A stretch of DNA of 32,559 bases from Candidatus Latescibacterota bacterium (GTDB taxonomy: Bacteria; Latescibacterota; UBA2968; GCA-2709665). The translations under genes were made by a program, and so were the position numbers. The DNA lies in NCBI GenBank assembly GCA_012270675.1, contig JAAXHW010000021.1, forward strand, positions 1 to 32,559, read 5' to 3'. The notes under the pieces were generated by a model. It searched no databases, was not told where the DNA came from, and worked only from the letters and a program-made list of their open reading frames with translations. This document shows, piece by piece, positions 19,430 to 27,641 of the stretch (position 1 is the stretch's first letter; every line of letters starts with the position of its first letter).

Positions 19430-20086
19430 TTGGGCCAAAAGACACATCCGATCGGGTTTAGACTGGGTATTGCCAAAGACTGGAGTTCCCGGTGGTTTGC
19501 CGGAAGCGATTTTGCCGACCTGCTCAAAGAGGATCAGATGCTCAGGCGTTATATCAAGAGCCGGCTGCAGCGGGCCAGCGTGTCGGTGGTGGACATCGAA
19601 CGGGCACCCAAACGGGTGACCATTACCATCCATACCGCTCGTCCGGGGATTGTGATTGGGCGTAAGGGTGCAGAGGTGGACAAGCTGCGGGACGAACTGA
19701 AGCATGTCACGGGCAAGGAGATCTACATCAACATCCAGGAAATCAAACGTCCTGAACTGAACGCACAACTCACTGCCGATAATATTGCCCGGCAGCTGGA
19801 ACAGCGGGTGTCCTTTCGGCGGGCCATGAAGAAATCGGTTGCCTCTGCCATGCGCATGGGAGCCGAGGGGATCAAGGTTGTCTGTTCCGGCCGCCTGGGT
19901 GGCGTGGAAATGGCACGTACTGAAAAGTCGGAACCGGCAGGACGGGTGCCGCTGCATACCCTCCGGGCGGATATCGATTACGCCAGGTCCACGGCCTTTA
20001 CCACGTCGGGAACCGTTGGCGTCAAGGTCTGGATTTGCAGTGGAGAGGTGACAGATGGAGGGGTTGCCGGCCAGGTCCAGGCTTAG
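19430..20086 (+). CDS. rpsC: 30S ribosomal protein S3
   Basis: S3 forms part of the mRNA entry channel and its helicase site. The start is TTG 19430 ([18 protein letters not shown]), with a strong TAAGGAGG upstream. The 218-residue product has an N-terminal KH domain with the GxxG loop in [20 protein letters not shown] (about residues 65-84) and the C-terminal domain with [12 protein letters not shown] and [14 protein letters not shown]. The C-terminal tail is short. rplP starts 38 bases later. Confidence 0.98.
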   Translation: MGQKTHPIGFRLGIAKDWSSRWFAGSDFADLLKEDQMLRRYIKSRLQRASVSVVDIERAPKRVTITIHTARPGIVIGRKGAEVDKLRDELKHVTGKEIYINIQEIKRPELNAQLTADNIARQLEQRVSFRRAMKKSVASAMRMGAEGIKVVCSGRLGGVEMARTEKSEPAGRVPLHTLRADIDYARSTAFTTSGTVGVKVWICSGEVTDGGVAGQVQA

Positions 20087-20124
20087 ACTCAGGGGCGGAT
20101 GCGGGACAGGAGAGCGTTGATTTT

Positions 20125-20541
20125 ATGTTGATGCCAAAGCGGATTAAGTGGAGAAAGCAGCAGCGTGGGCGGATGAAGGGGGTGGCCCTGCGTGGCGGCA
20201 GGATGGCCTTTGGTGAATATGGGCTGCAGGCCCTGGCGCCGGGGTGGATCACGAGTCGCCAGATCGAGGCGGCGCGCGTGGCCATCACGCGTTCTCTGGG
20301 ACGAGGCGGTAAGATCTGGATCCGCATTTTTCCCGACAAGCCGGTAACCGTCAAGCCTGCCGAGACTCGAATGGGCAAGGGCAAGGGCAATCCGGAGTTC
20401 TGGGTGGCGGTGATCAAACCGGGACGGATTATGTTTGAAATCGAGGGTGTACCTCAGGCAAGCGCCCGAGAGGCCATGCGGCTGGCCAGCCACAAATTGC
20501 CGATTAAAACCCGATTTGTGGAGCGGGGGAGTGAAGAGTGA
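20125..20541 (+). CDS. rplP: 50S ribosomal protein L16
   Basis: L16 organises the A-site region of the large subunit. The conserved beginning [19 protein letters not shown] sets the start at ATG 20125 (138 residues), behind AGGAGAG. A second ATG six bases later (MPKRIK) is possible. The open frame reaches back to 20035 inside rpsC, and that part does not look like L16. The end of the protein includes [21 protein letters not shown] (about residues 76-96), the loop near the A site. Its stop shares a base with the rpmC start. Confidence 0.96.
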   Translation: MLMPKRIKWRKQQRGRMKGVALRGGRMAFGEYGLQALAPGWITSRQIEAARVAITRSLGRGGKIWIRIFPDKPVTVKPAETRMGKGKGNPEFWVAVIKPGRIMFEIEGVPQASAREAMRLASHKLPIKTRFVERGSEE

Positions 20542-20747
20542 TGAAGCCGAATGAAATCCGTCAGATGACACGGAGTGACATAGAGCAATTGCTCGGCGAC
20601 AGAGAAGAGGAATTCTCCAACCTGCGATTGCAGGCCGTTACCCAGGAACTGGAAAATCCGCTTCTGATCCGGCAGGTACGGCGAGACATGGCGCGGTTGA
20701 GAACGATTTTACGGGAGGATGAACTCGGCATTGTTCCTCTCTCCTGA
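20541..20747 (+). CDS. rpmC: 50S ribosomal protein L29
   Basis: L29 is a small two-helix protein at the tunnel exit next to L23. From ATG 20541 it has 68 residues: [18 protein letters not shown], then [18 protein letters not shown] and a second helix with [16 protein letters not shown]. The start overlaps the A of the rplP stop TGA, and GGGGGA lies ten bases upstream; a GTG at 20538 would add one residue. Its overlap with rplP suggests translational coupling. It is the expected neighbour between L16 and S17. Confidence 0.95.
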   Translation: MKPNEIRQMTRSDIEQLLGDREEEFSNLRLQAVTQELENPLLIRQVRRDMARLRTILREDELGIVPLS

Positions 20748-20788
20748 GAGGAGCACACAGGACGAAGCGTCGAAGGGAATTGAGAACA

Positions 20789-21055
20789 ATGGCTGAAATG
20801 CAGACCCGCGCTCGTCGAAAGACCCTTGTGGGAGAAGTGGTGAGCGACCGGGCCGATAAGACGATTGTCGTGGAAGTGACCTGGCGGGCCCTTCATCCCC
20901 TCTATCGAAAGGTGGTCAGACGCCGGTCCAAGTTCGCCGCGCACGACAAGAGCAACCTGGCCCGTGCCGGCGACACGGTGATGATCATGGAGACCCGTCC
21001 GCTGAGCAAGACCAAGCGGTGGCGTCTTGTGGAAGTCTTACAGAAGGCGCAATAG
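20789..21055 (+). CDS. rpsQ: 30S ribosomal protein S17
   Basis: S17 is an OB-fold protein that binds 16S rRNA early in assembly. ATG 20789 is chosen because AAGGGA (20773-20778) is correctly spaced; an in-frame TTG at 20780 is too close to it. The 88-residue product shows [21 protein letters not shown], then [38 protein letters not shown] and a short tail. All are standard S17 motifs. rplN begins 14 bases after the stop. Confidence 0.96.
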   Translation: MAEMQTRARRKTLVGEVVSDRADKTIVVEVTWRALHPLYRKVVRRRSKFAAHDKSNLARAGDTVMIMETRPLSKTKRWRLVEVLQKAQ

Positions 21056-21069
21056 GGGATCAGAGGGCG

Positions 21070-21438
21070 ATGGTCACAGAATCTACCGTTTTAAATTGTG
21101 CGGACAACAGCGGGGCACGGAAGGTGATGTGCTTCCGCGTGTTGGGAGGCACAAAGCGGAAATATGCAGGGCTGGGCGATACCATCGTCGTGTCGGTTAA
21201 AGATGCGCAGCCCAACAGCGAGGTCAAGAAGGGGGATGTGGCCCGGGCGGTGATTGTGCGCACAAAGAAAGAGATCCGTCGTGCGGACGGCTCTTACATC
21301 CGCTTCGATGACAATGCGGCTATTTTGCTTGGTGCCGAAGGAGAGCCAAGGGGGACACGCATTTTTGGGCCGGTTGCGCGGGAATTGCGGGAGAAGCGTT
21401 ATATGCGGATCGTTTCCCTTGCGGCTGAAGTGATCTGA
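21070..21438 (+). CDS. rplN: 50S ribosomal protein L14
   Basis: L14 contacts 16S rRNA in bridges B5 and B8 and is the docking site for the silencing factor RsfS. ATG 21070 follows AGAGGGCG and gives 122 residues, the exact family norm; the upstream open frame to 21019 overlaps rpsQ. Visible motifs are [55 protein letters not shown] and the C-terminal [19 protein letters not shown]. The stop overlaps or sits close to the rplX start. Confidence 0.96.
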   Translation: MVTESTVLNCADNSGARKVMCFRVLGGTKRKYAGLGDTIVVSVKDAQPNSEVKKGDVARAVIVRTKKEIRRADGSYIRFDDNAAILLGAEGEPRGTRIFGPVARELREKRYMRIVSLAAEVI

Positions 21439-21464
21439 TGGGGTTACAAAAAGAGGGGGCGGCT

Positions 21465-21791
21465 GTGAAGTTACACGTTCGCAAGGACGACCTGGTTGAA
21501 GTCATCGGCGGTGTTGATGCGGGGAAACGCGGTAAGGTTCTGAAGGTTTTTTCCCGGCAGGGGCGTGCGCTTGTGGAGGGCATCAATTTCATTCACCGGC
21601 ATACCCGGCCAAACCCGAGGAACCAGCAGGGGGGCATTATTGAGAAGGAGGCGCCCATCCCGGTTTCCAGGCTGATGCTGGTTGACCCTCAAACACAGGA
21701 GCGCACCCGGATTCGGCGGAAGCGCCTGGAGGACGGTACTTCCATACGTATTGCCGTAAAGAGCGGAGAACAGATCCCGGAATCGAGTTGA
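21465..21791 (+). CDS. rplX: 50S ribosomal protein L24
   Basis: L24 starts large-subunit assembly and lies at the tunnel exit. I place the start at GTG 21465 (MKLHVRKDDLVEVIGGVDAGKRG, 108 residues) because AGAGGGGGCGG lies just upstream and the family normally begins near this KOW segment. An ATG at 21438, overlapping the rplN stop, would add nine residues and cannot be excluded. Further motifs are KVLKVFSRQGRALVEGINF and HTRPNPRNQQGGIIEKEAPI, and the C-terminal half has PVSRLMLVDP. Confidence 0.93.
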   Translation: MKLHVRKDDLVEVIGGVDAGKRGKVLKVFSRQGRALVEGINFIHRHTRPNPRNQQGGIIEKEAPIPVSRLMLVDPQTQERTRIRRKRLEDGTSIRIAVKSGEQIPESS

Positions 21792-21803
21792 TGAGAGGCA
21801 GAG

Positions 21804-22358
21804 ATGGTGGCTCGGCTGCGTGAAGTTTACGAAAATGATATTGTTCCGGCCATGATGGCGCGGTTTGGGTATAAAAACCGGATGCAGGTGCCCCGGCTGG
21901 AAAAGATTGTCCTGAATATGGGGGTTGGGGAAGCGGTTCAAAACCCCAAAGCGATCGATGGGGCCATTTCGGATTTGTCCATGATCTCCGCACAGCGCCC
22001 CGGTGTGCGTCGGGCGAAGCGGTCGGTTTCGAATTTCAAGCTCCGTGCGGGTGTTCCTGTTGGGTGCATGGTGACCCTCCGAAGGGATCGGATGTACGAA
22101 TTTCTGGACCGGTTCTTCACGTTTGCCATTCCGCGCATACGGGATTTTCGGGGGCTGTCTCCCAATTCTTTCGATGGCCGTGGCAACTATTCCGTAGGGA
22201 TTCGGGAGCAGATTGTTTTCCCGGAGATCGACTATGACCAGATTGATGAGGTTCGGGGTTTGGATGTTACGATTGTAACAACGGCTGAAACCGACGAGGA
22301 GGCGTTTGAATTGCTCAGAGCGTTTGGGATGCCGTTTCGAACGGTCGAGGCCGCTTAG
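21804..22358 (+). CDS. rplE: 50S ribosomal protein L5
   Basis: L5 binds 5S rRNA with L18 and contacts S13 across the subunit interface. The 184-residue product begins [21 protein letters not shown]. It carries the conserved [60 protein letters not shown] and the C-terminal [23 protein letters not shown] 21804 follows GAGAGGCAGAG. The size is typical (about 178-188). rpsN follows after 22 bases. Confidence 0.97.
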   Translation: MVARLREVYENDIVPAMMARFGYKNRMQVPRLEKIVLNMGVGEAVQNPKAIDGAISDLSMISAQRPGVRRAKRSVSNFKLRAGVPVGCMVTLRRDRMYEFLDRFFTFAIPRIRDFRGLSPNSFDGRGNYSVGIREQIVFPEIDYDQIDEVRGLDVTIVTTAETDEEAFELLRAFGMPFRTVEAA

Positions 22359-22380
22359 CTAAAGGGAAAGAGACAGCGTC

Positions 22381-22566
22381 GTGGCCAGAAAAGCGTTGAT
22401 TGTGAAATCCAGCCGTAAGCCGAAATTTGCCGTACGCCGGTATAACCGGTGCAGTCGTTGCGGCCGCCCGAGGGGGTACATGCGGCGCTTCGGGATTTGC
22501 CGGATCTGCTTCCGCGACCTGGCTCTGACAGGTGAGATCCCGGGGATTACGAAGGCGAGCTGGTAG
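22381..22566 (+). CDS. rpsN: 30S ribosomal protein S14, zinc-binding type
   Basis: S14 is a 30S head protein. The 61-residue product starts at GTG 22381 ([16 protein letters not shown]), 22 bases after L5. It is the short zinc type: C24 and C27 ([10 protein letters not shown]) with C40 and C43 (GICRICFRD) form the ribbon, and the C-terminal [11 protein letters not shown] is family-typical. The longer cysteine-free form (about 100 residues) is not present in this cluster. rpsH follows after 34 bases. Confidence 0.96.
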   Translation: MARKALIVKSSRKPKFAVRRYNRCSRCGRPRGYMRRFGICRICFRDLALTGEIPGITKASW

Positions 22567-22600
22567 GCAGCCGTGTAAACAGCAGGAGGAGTCGTATTCC

Positions 22601-22999
22601 ATGGGCATGACCGATCCGATTGCGGATATGTTAACCCGTATCCGAAATGCGTGCAAGGCGGGACACCCTAAAGTCGACATTCCAAGTTCCAATATGAAAC
22701 GGGAGGTCGCCCGCATTCTGAAGACATGTGGTTTTATCCACAATTATGCTTATGTGGACGACAACAGGCAGGGTTATCTTCGACTCTACCTCAGGTACAG
22801 CGCAGATGAAGAAAGTGCGATCCAGGGACTTCGACGGGTGAGCCGGCCGGGGTTGCGCAGGTATGTGGGCAAGGACGAGATCCCCCGGGTGCTCAATGGA
22901 CTGGGCGTGGCCATCCTCTCCACATCCAGGGGTATTCTGACCGATTCCGAGGCCCGAAAGGCCGGTGCAGGCGGCGAAGTGATCTGCCACGTCTGGTAA
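22601..22999 (+). CDS. rpsH: 30S ribosomal protein S8
   Basis: S8 binds the central domain of 16S rRNA and in E. coli represses the spc operon through a site in rplE. ATG 22601 follows AGGAGGAG and gives 132 residues, starting [21 protein letters not shown]. An alternative ATG lies six bases later, and the open frame to 22532 overlaps rpsN. The C-terminal half has [40 protein letters not shown] and GGEVICHVW, as in the family. Confidence 0.97.
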   Translation: MGMTDPIADMLTRIRNACKAGHPKVDIPSSNMKREVARILKTCGFIHNYAYVDDNRQGYLRLYLRYSADEESAIQGLRRVSRPGLRRYVGKDEIPRVLNGLGVAILSTSRGILTDSEARKAGAGGEVICHVW

Positions 23000-23017
23000 G
23001 TTTGAAAGGAGTGGGTT

Positions 23018-23584
23018 GTGTCGCGCGTTGGTAAACAGCCGATCCCCCTGCCGGATGGGGTGGAGGTTCAGCTCCAACCTGGCGGGGCGCGGGTTAAGGG
23101 CGCCAGGGGAGATCTTCAGGTTGCTCTGCATCCGTTGACACGGGTGCGACAGGAAAACAACACCCTTTTTGTAACGGTTGAGCATCCGAAAGATGGACAA
23201 TCCAAAGCGATGTGGGGGTTAACGCGGTCGCTGCTGGCCAACGCGGTTGAGGGTGTAAGCAAGGGATTTGAAAAGCATCTGACGGTGGTGGGCATCGGCT
23301 ACAGGGCCGAACTCAAGGGCAAGAATCTGGATATTCAGGTCGGATACAGCCATCCTGTGATCGTGCAACCGTTGCCGGGCATCGACTTCAGCGTGGAGGC
23401 CCCTCCGTCCCACATCGAGACGGCCCAGGCGTCGATTGTGGTCCGGGGAGCCGACAAAGAGCTCGTTGGGCGAACCGCCGCACAGATCCGGAAAATCCGG
23501 CCGCCGGAGCCCTATAAGACCAAGGGCATCCGATACACCGATGAGTATGTGCGTAAAAAGGCCGGTAAGGCCGCTGTAACATAA
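23018..23584 (+). CDS. rplF: 50S ribosomal protein L6
   Basis: L6 lies near the sarcin-ricin loop and factor-binding site. The start is GTG 23018 (MSRVGKQPIPLPDGVEVQLQ), with AAAGGAG upstream. The 188-residue product has two related alpha/beta domains. Motifs are WGLTRSLLANAVEGVSKGFE, LTVVGIGYRAELKGKNLDIQ and the C-terminal IRKIRPPEPYKTKGIRYTDE, then RKKAGKAA. rplR starts 15 bases after the stop. Confidence 0.97.
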   Translation: MSRVGKQPIPLPDGVEVQLQPGGARVKGARGDLQVALHPLTRVRQENNTLFVTVEHPKDGQSKAMWGLTRSLLANAVEGVSKGFEKHLTVVGIGYRAELKGKNLDIQVGYSHPVIVQPLPGIDFSVEAPPSHIETAQASIVVRGADKELVGRTAAQIRKIRPPEPYKTKGIRYTDEYVRKKAGKAAVT

Positions 23585-23599
23585 ACAGGGTTGCATGCT

Positions 23600-23974
23600 G
23601 TGGCAAACAAGCAGATCAAAAGAGAGCGGTTGCGGCAACGTCGGCACCTTCGGATCCGGAAGAAAGTCAAGGGGACCCAGGAGCGCCCTCGTCTGTGCGT
23701 TTACCGGAGCCTGAAGCACATCCAGGCACAGCTTATCGACGATACCACCGGCCGGTCCCTGCTGGGGATGTCCAGCAATTCGGCAGAGATTCGAGAGCGG
23801 CTTTCAGGTGTGCAGGGCAAGTGTGAACGGGGCCGGGAAGTCGGCCGCCTCTTAGCGGCCAAGGCCCTGGAAGCCGGGATTACACAGGTCGTATTCGACC
23901 GGGGGGGATATCTCTACCACGGTCGGGTAAAGGCGCTGGCAGAAGGGGCCCGAGAGGGCGGGTTGAAGTTTTAA
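23600..23974 (+). CDS. rplR: 50S ribosomal protein L18
   Basis: L18 binds 5S rRNA in the central protuberance. GTG 23600 is chosen because AACAGGG ends nine bases before it. An in-frame TTG at 23591 touches that site. The product has 124 residues: an arginine-rich N terminus ([20 protein letters not shown]), [37 protein letters not shown] and the ending [20 protein letters not shown]. All are standard for L18. rpsE begins 19 bases later. Confidence 0.96.
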   Translation: MANKQIKRERLRQRRHLRIRKKVKGTQERPRLCVYRSLKHIQAQLIDDTTGRSLLGMSSNSAEIRERLSGVQGKCERGREVGRLLAAKALEAGITQVVFDRGGYLYHGRVKALAEGAREGGLKF

Positions 23975-23993
23975 ACATCCAAAGGAGCGTGCT

Positions 23994-24509
23994 TTGGCCA
24001 GAATAGATCCTGCGGGGCTGGATCTGACGGAGCTTGTGATCAACAACAGTCTCAACCGGGTGGCGCACGTGCGAAAGGGGGGGCGGCGTTTCGCATTTAA
24101 CGTGATGGTTGTGGTGGGTGACAAGAAGGGGTGCGTTGGCGCTGGAATGGGCAAGGCGGGTGAGGTCTCGGAGGCGATCCGGAAGGCGACTGAGAACGCC
24201 AAGAAGAACCTCATACGGGTGCCGGTTCGGGACGGTACGCTTCCCCATGAAGTGGTGGGCGTGTTTAGCGCTGCCAGGGTGCTTTTGAAACCGGCCGCTC
24301 CCGGCACTGGCGTGATCGCCGGGGGGGGGATTCGGGCGGTGCTGGAACTGGCCGGTGTACAAAATGTGCTGACCAAGTCTTTGGGTTCGCAAAATGCGCA
24401 CAACACGGTCAAGGCGACCCTGGAGGGCTTAAAACGCCTGCGAAATGCCACTGACTTTGCACGCCTGCGTGATATTGACGAATCCGAGCTGGTCCAATCC
24501 CGGGGGTAG
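23994..24509 (+). CDS. rpsE: 30S ribosomal protein S5
   Basis: S5 shapes the mRNA entry site and influences accuracy and spectinomycin binding. The start is TTG 23994 ([15 protein letters not shown]), with AAAGGAG upstream. The 171-residue product has the N-terminal double-stranded RNA-binding fold ([20 protein letters not shown]). The next loop reads [17 protein letters not shown], a variant of the more usual GxGxGxVGxGxGKAxEV. The C-terminal domain has [19 protein letters not shown] and ends in [15 protein letters not shown] nine-G run (24321-24329) codes its Gly-Gly-Gly. Confidence 0.97.
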   Translation: MARIDPAGLDLTELVINNSLNRVAHVRKGGRRFAFNVMVVVGDKKGCVGAGMGKAGEVSEAIRKATENAKKNLIRVPVRDGTLPHEVVGVFSAARVLLKPAAPGTGVIAGGGIRAVLELAGVQNVLTKSLGSQNAHNTVKATLEGLKRLRNATDFARLRDIDESELVQSRG

Positions 24510-24514
24510 CCTCG

Positions 24515-24712
24515 ATGGCGCAAGACGAGAAAAGGCTTCGAATCACGCAGGTTCGGAGCGCCATTTCACGGGGTCAGAAACAGCGGAGGACCCTTCAGGC
24601 ATTGGGGATTCGGAGGATGCACCATACCGTAGAGCACCGGAGTACCCCCCAGATTCGAGGGATGCTGCACAAAGTTGCCCATCTGGTCGTTGTCGAAGAG
24701 TTGAGCGATTGA
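24515..24712 (+). CDS. rpmD: 50S ribosomal protein L30
   Basis: L30 is a small two-helix, three-strand protein of the large subunit. The 65-residue product starts at ATG 24515, five bases after the rpsE stop. It shows LRITQVRSAISRGQKQRRTL, QALGIRRMHHTVEHRSTPQI and RGMLHKVAHLVVVEEL, as expected. The usual short form is about 58-62 residues, so it is marginally longer at both ends. The ribosome binding site is weak (GGGGGT inside rpsE), suggesting coupling. Confidence 0.95.
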   Translation: MAQDEKRLRITQVRSAISRGQKQRRTLQALGIRRMHHTVEHRSTPQIRGMLHKVAHLVVVEELSD

Positions 24713-24745
24713 TCGAGGGGTTGCCTTTTTCGGATAGGTCAATTT

Positions 24746-25207
24746 ATGCAATTGGAAGAGATCACGCCTCCAGCAGGGGCGGTCAAACGGCGGAAGCGCC
24801 TGGGCTGCGGTCCCGGGTCGGGGCACGGCAAGACCTGTGGCAAGGGGCATAAGGGGCAGAAGGCCCGTTCCGGGGCCAAAGACAGGGCCTGGTTTGAGGG
24901 GGGGCAGATGCCCCTGCAGCGGCGGCTGCCCAAGATCGGGTTCAACAGCCCGTTCAAGGTGGTCTATCAGGTTGTGAATTTAGACGATCTTGCCCGGCTG
25001 TCGGGGCAGATCACGCCTGAGGTGCTGAAACAGTTCGGGCTTATCCGGTCTTTAAAGCGGCCGGTCAAGGTGCTGGGGCGGGGGGAGGTCTCGGAGGCTT
25101 TGCAGGTGAACGTCCATGCGGTTTCGGCTTCCGCATCCAGAAAGATCGTTCAGGCGGGTGGCAGCGTAGAGATTATTTCCCGGGCGGCTTCAAAGGCCGA
25201 GTCGTAA
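24746..25207 (+). CDS. rplO: 50S ribosomal protein L15
   Basis: L15 is a late assembly protein with a long extension into 23S rRNA. The 153-residue product starts at ATG 24746 (MQLEEITPPAGAVKRRKRLG). The glycine-rich, basic extension is seen in CGPGSGHGKTCGKGHKGQKA followed by RSG, then FEGGQMPLQRRLPKIGF. The globular C-terminal part has VKVLGRGEVSEALQVNVHAV and SASASRKIVQAGGSVEII. It is followed by secY after 12 bases, the normal order. Confidence 0.97.
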   Translation: MQLEEITPPAGAVKRRKRLGCGPGSGHGKTCGKGHKGQKARSGAKDRAWFEGGQMPLQRRLPKIGFNSPFKVVYQVVNLDDLARLSGQITPEVLKQFGLIRSLKRPVKVLGRGEVSEALQVNVHAVSASASRKIVQAGGSVEIISRAASKAES

Positions 25208-25219
25208 GGGGAGGAGCCG

Positions 25220-26560
25220 ATGCTCCAGAGTTTTCAGAGTGCTTTTAAAATCCCGGAGCTTCGCAATAAAATCCTGTTTACGCTGGGCATCCTGGTCGTG
25301 TATCGGATCGGCGGACAGGTGCCTATCCCGGGCATCGACAGGGTAGCCCTGAAGCAGTTTTTTGACACGGCCGAACTGGGCCCCCTGGGCATGTACGACA
25401 TGTTCGTAGGGGGTGCATTTACGCGGGCGACGGTATTTGCCCTGGGGGTTATGCCCTACATCAGCGCCTCCATTATTTTCCAGCTCCTGGGGGCGGTCAT
25501 TCCCTTTCTCCAAAAACTCCAGAAGGAAGGGGAAGAGGGGCGGAAAAAGATCACGCAGTATACCCGCTACGGCACCGTTGTTCTGGCGGCCGCCCAGTCC
25601 TTCGGGGTCAGCTTTTACCTGGAGAGCATCCAGGTGCCCAACACGGGGATGGCGGCGGTGATCGATCCCGGGTGGGGATTTCGTATGCTGACGGTTCTGA
25701 CGATTACGGCCGGGACGGTCTTCATTATGTGGCTGGGGGAACAGATCGACGCGCAGGGGATCGGAAACGGGATGTCGCTGCTGATCTTTATCGGGATTAT
25801 TGCCGAATTCCCCTGGGCCGTGGGAAAAGAGTACCAGGATTTTATTCTGAACGACAAGTCGATCTTCATGGAGATCGCCGTTTTGGCGATTATGGTGGGG
25901 GTGACTGCGCTGGTGGTGCTGATCACCCAGGGCACCCGGAAGATTCCGGTGCAGTATGCCAAACGGGTGGTGGGCAGGCGGGTCTACGGGGGGCAGAGCA
26001 CGCACATCCCACTGAAGGTGAATACGTCGGGTGTGATGCCCCTTATTTTTGCACAGGCCATCATGTTTATGCCATCCACGCTGGCGAGTTTTTTCCCGAC
26101 CAGTGAGTTGATGCAGGAGATCGCGGTGGCCTTTTCGCCTACGACCTCTTTCCAGTCTTTGCCCTACTGGATCATCTACAGTCTGATGATTGTCTTCTTC
26201 GCCTATTTTTATACCGCGATTGTGTTCAATCCGACCGATCTGGCGGACAACATGAAACGGCACGGGGGGTTTATCCCCGGCATTCGACCCGGGAAGCGGA
26301 CGTCCGATTACATCGATCGGATTCTGACCCGGATCACGCTTCCAGGCGCAATCTTTCTGGCCGGGATCGCGGTTTTTCCGTTCTTTGTGGTCGATGCTTT
26401 ACAGGTGAATCCCGGCCTGCACAGCTTCTTTGGCGGTACTGGATTGCTGATTATTGTGGGGGTGGCACTGGATACCCTGCAGCGGATGGAATCTCATCTG
26501 TTGATGCGCCACTATGACGGGTTTATGAAGAAGGGAAGGTTGAAGGGCCGCCGGGCATAG
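25220..26560 (+). CDS. secY: Preprotein translocase subunit SecY
   Basis: SecY is the protein-conducting channel of the inner membrane and works with SecE (encoded at the start of this window). The 446-residue product starts at ATG 25220 behind GAGGAG. It begins [20 protein letters not shown], has the plug and lateral-gate regions after [11 protein letters not shown], and ten hydrophobic segments can be followed along the sequence. Typical motifs are [34 protein letters not shown] and [20 protein letters not shown] with PGKRTSDYI. rpmJ follows directly; adk, map and infA are not inserted here. Confidence 0.98.
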   Translation: MLQSFQSAFKIPELRNKILFTLGILVVYRIGGQVPIPGIDRVALKQFFDTAELGPLGMYDMFVGGAFTRATVFALGVMPYISASIIFQLLGAVIPFLQKLQKEGEEGRKKITQYTRYGTVVLAAAQSFGVSFYLESIQVPNTGMAAVIDPGWGFRMLTVLTITAGTVFIMWLGEQIDAQGIGNGMSLLIFIGIIAEFPWAVGKEYQDFILNDKSIFMEIAVLAIMVGVTALVVLITQGTRKIPVQYAKRVVGRRVYGGQSTHIPLKVNTSGVMPLIFAQAIMFMPSTLASFFPTSELMQEIAVAFSPTTSFQSLPYWIIYSLMIVFFAYFYTAIVFNPTDLADNMKRHGGFIPGIRPGKRTSDYIDRILTRITLPGAIFLAGIAVFPFFVVDALQVNPGLHSFFGGTGLLIIVGVALDTLQRMESHLLMRHYDGFMKKGRLKGRRA

Positions 26561-26585
26561 TCGCACGTATTGGAAGGGAAGCTCC

Positions 26586-26726
26586 ATGAGGGTTCAAGCG
26601 TCGGTCAAACGCCGTTGCAGTCACTGTAAGATCATTCGCAGAAAAGGCGTGGTGCGGGTTGTCTGTAAAAGCAATCCGAGGCATAAACAACGGCAGGGAT
26701 CAAAGGGATACGGACAGAAACATTAA
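26586..26726 (+). CDS. rpmJ: 50S ribosomal protein L36, zinc-binding, with C-terminal tail
   Basis: This short frame starts at ATG 26586 behind GGAAGGGAAG and encodes 46 residues beginning [21 protein letters not shown]11, C14, C27 and H33 form the zinc site. The family normally ends at HKQRQG (37-38 residues); here eight more residues, SKGYGQKH, follow that point. L36 is the last protein to join the large subunit. The gene lies 25 bases after secY and 22 bases before rpsM, its standard place. Confidence 0.95.
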   Translation: MRVQASVKRRCSHCKIIRRKGVVRVVCKSNPRHKQRQGSKGYGQKH

Positions 26727-26748
26727 GGTCCAGGAGAGAGGTGGTGGC

Positions 26749-27129
26749 ATGGCACGTATTGCAGGCGTCGATATTCCGCGAGAGAAGCGCGTGGAGGTGG
26801 CTTTGACCTATATTTTCGGGGTCGGCCTGAGCGGGGCCCAAAAAATCCTGGAGAGGACACGGATTTCTCCGGACACCAGGGTGGATGCATTAACGGACGA
26901 AGAGGTGACCAAGATCCGGAGCGTGGTGGAAGGGGAATACAAGGTCGAGGGCAATCTCCGCAGTGAGATTGCCATGAATATCAAACGGCTTATGGACATC
27001 GGGTGTTACCGGGGGCTGCGCTGGCGGAGGGGGCTGCCTGTTCGTGGACAGCGCACGCGCACCAATGCCCGTACGCGGAAAGGCCCCAAATCAGGTCAGG
27101 TTGCCCGGAAGAGGAAGGCTGTTAAGTAA
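26749..27129 (+). CDS. rpsM: 30S ribosomal protein S13
   Basis: S13 sits in the 30S head and bridges to L5 in the large subunit. ATG 26749 follows AGGAGAG and gives 126 residues beginning [20 protein letters not shown]. The open frame to 26659 overlaps rpmJ and is not S13-like. Motifs are [55 protein letters not shown] and the basic end [20 protein letters not shown]. There is no long leader of the kind used by S4 in E. coli ahead of this gene. Confidence 0.97.
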   Translation: MARIAGVDIPREKRVEVALTYIFGVGLSGAQKILERTRISPDTRVDALTDEEVTKIRSVVEGEYKVEGNLRSEIAMNIKRLMDIGCYRGLRWRRGLPVRGQRTRTNARTRKGPKSGQVARKRKAVK

Positions 27130-27162
27130 GATAAAAACCCAATTGGGACAAGGAGGAGTTCT

Positions 27163-27552
27163 TTGCCGCCGGAAAAGAGAAGAGGCAGACGCCGGAATAA
27201 GCGCGTAGATGCGTTGGGCGTTGCTCATATCAAGGCGACATTTAACAATACCATTGTGACCTTAACCGATAAGGAAGGGAAAGTGATTGCCTGGTCCTCA
27301 AGCGGGAGGGTGGGTATGCCGGGCTCCAGGAAGAGCACACCCTTTGGCGCTCAGCTGGCAGCGGAGGCTGCGGCCAGAGAGGCGATGGGCATGGGATTGC
27401 GCCGTGTAGAGGTCTGGGTAAAGGGGCCTGGCGTGGGCCGAGAGGCCGCGGTTCGGTCTTTGCAGGGGGCCGGACTGGAGATTTCGGCCATTCGGGATGT
27501 GACCCCTATTCCCCACAATGGTTGTCGCCCGCCCAAAAGGAGGCGGGTTTAG
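27163..27552 (+). CDS. rpsK: 30S ribosomal protein S11
   Basis: S11 lies on the 30S platform near the E-site mRNA. The start is TTG 27163 ([20 protein letters not shown]), behind the strong AAGGAGGAG. The 129-residue product has [40 protein letters not shown] and the C-terminal [18 protein letters not shown], all conserved in S11. It is followed by an 89-base gap with alternative RNA stems before rpsD. Confidence 0.97.
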   Translation: MPPEKRRGRRRNKRVDALGVAHIKATFNNTIVTLTDKEGKVIAWSSSGRVGMPGSRKSTPFGAQLAAEAAAREAMGMGLRRVEVWVKGPGVGREAAVRSLQGAGLEISAIRDVTPIPHNGCRPPKRRRV

Positions 27553-27613
27553 GGTTTATACGCACAGGGCTATGGTGCAAAGCGCATAGCGTATCGGTGC
27601 TATGCGTTATACC
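27553..27613 (+). promoter_or_regulatory. Leader RNA with mutually exclusive stems before rpsD
   Basis: The gap between rpsK and rpsD can fold in two ways. Fold I: GGT-ATA-CGCA (27553-27564, with a two-base bulge) pairs with TGCG-TAT-ACC (27603-27613, with a one-base bulge), enclosing a hairpin of GCTATG (27569-27574) with CATAGC (27585-27590). Fold II: CGCATAGC (27583-27590) pairs with GCTATGCG (27599-27606) around an eight-base loop. Both use the same middle CATAGC and the same right TGCG, so they cannot coexist. S4 is a known autogenous regulator in other bacteria, so an S4-responsive switch is a reasonable inference. This is by-eye folding only. Confidence 0.5.
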
Positions 27614-27641
27614 GTTTTAGAAGCTTTAGGAGATGAGCCGA

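Noticed and set aside
25190-26263. Minus-strand open frame of 357 residues opposite secY
   Set aside because: Composition is His/Arg/Gln-rich low complexity, typical of a shadow frame, and the plus strand is clearly SecY.
26561-26585. Loss of adk, map and infA between secY and rpmJ as a deletion
   Set aside because: Several bacterial groups, including E. coli, also have secY directly followed by rpmJ, so this is a normal order and not evidence of loss.
27138-27147. Palindrome CCCAATTGGG between rpsM and rpsK
   Set aside because: As RNA it makes only three pairs with a four-base loop. It is likely chance.
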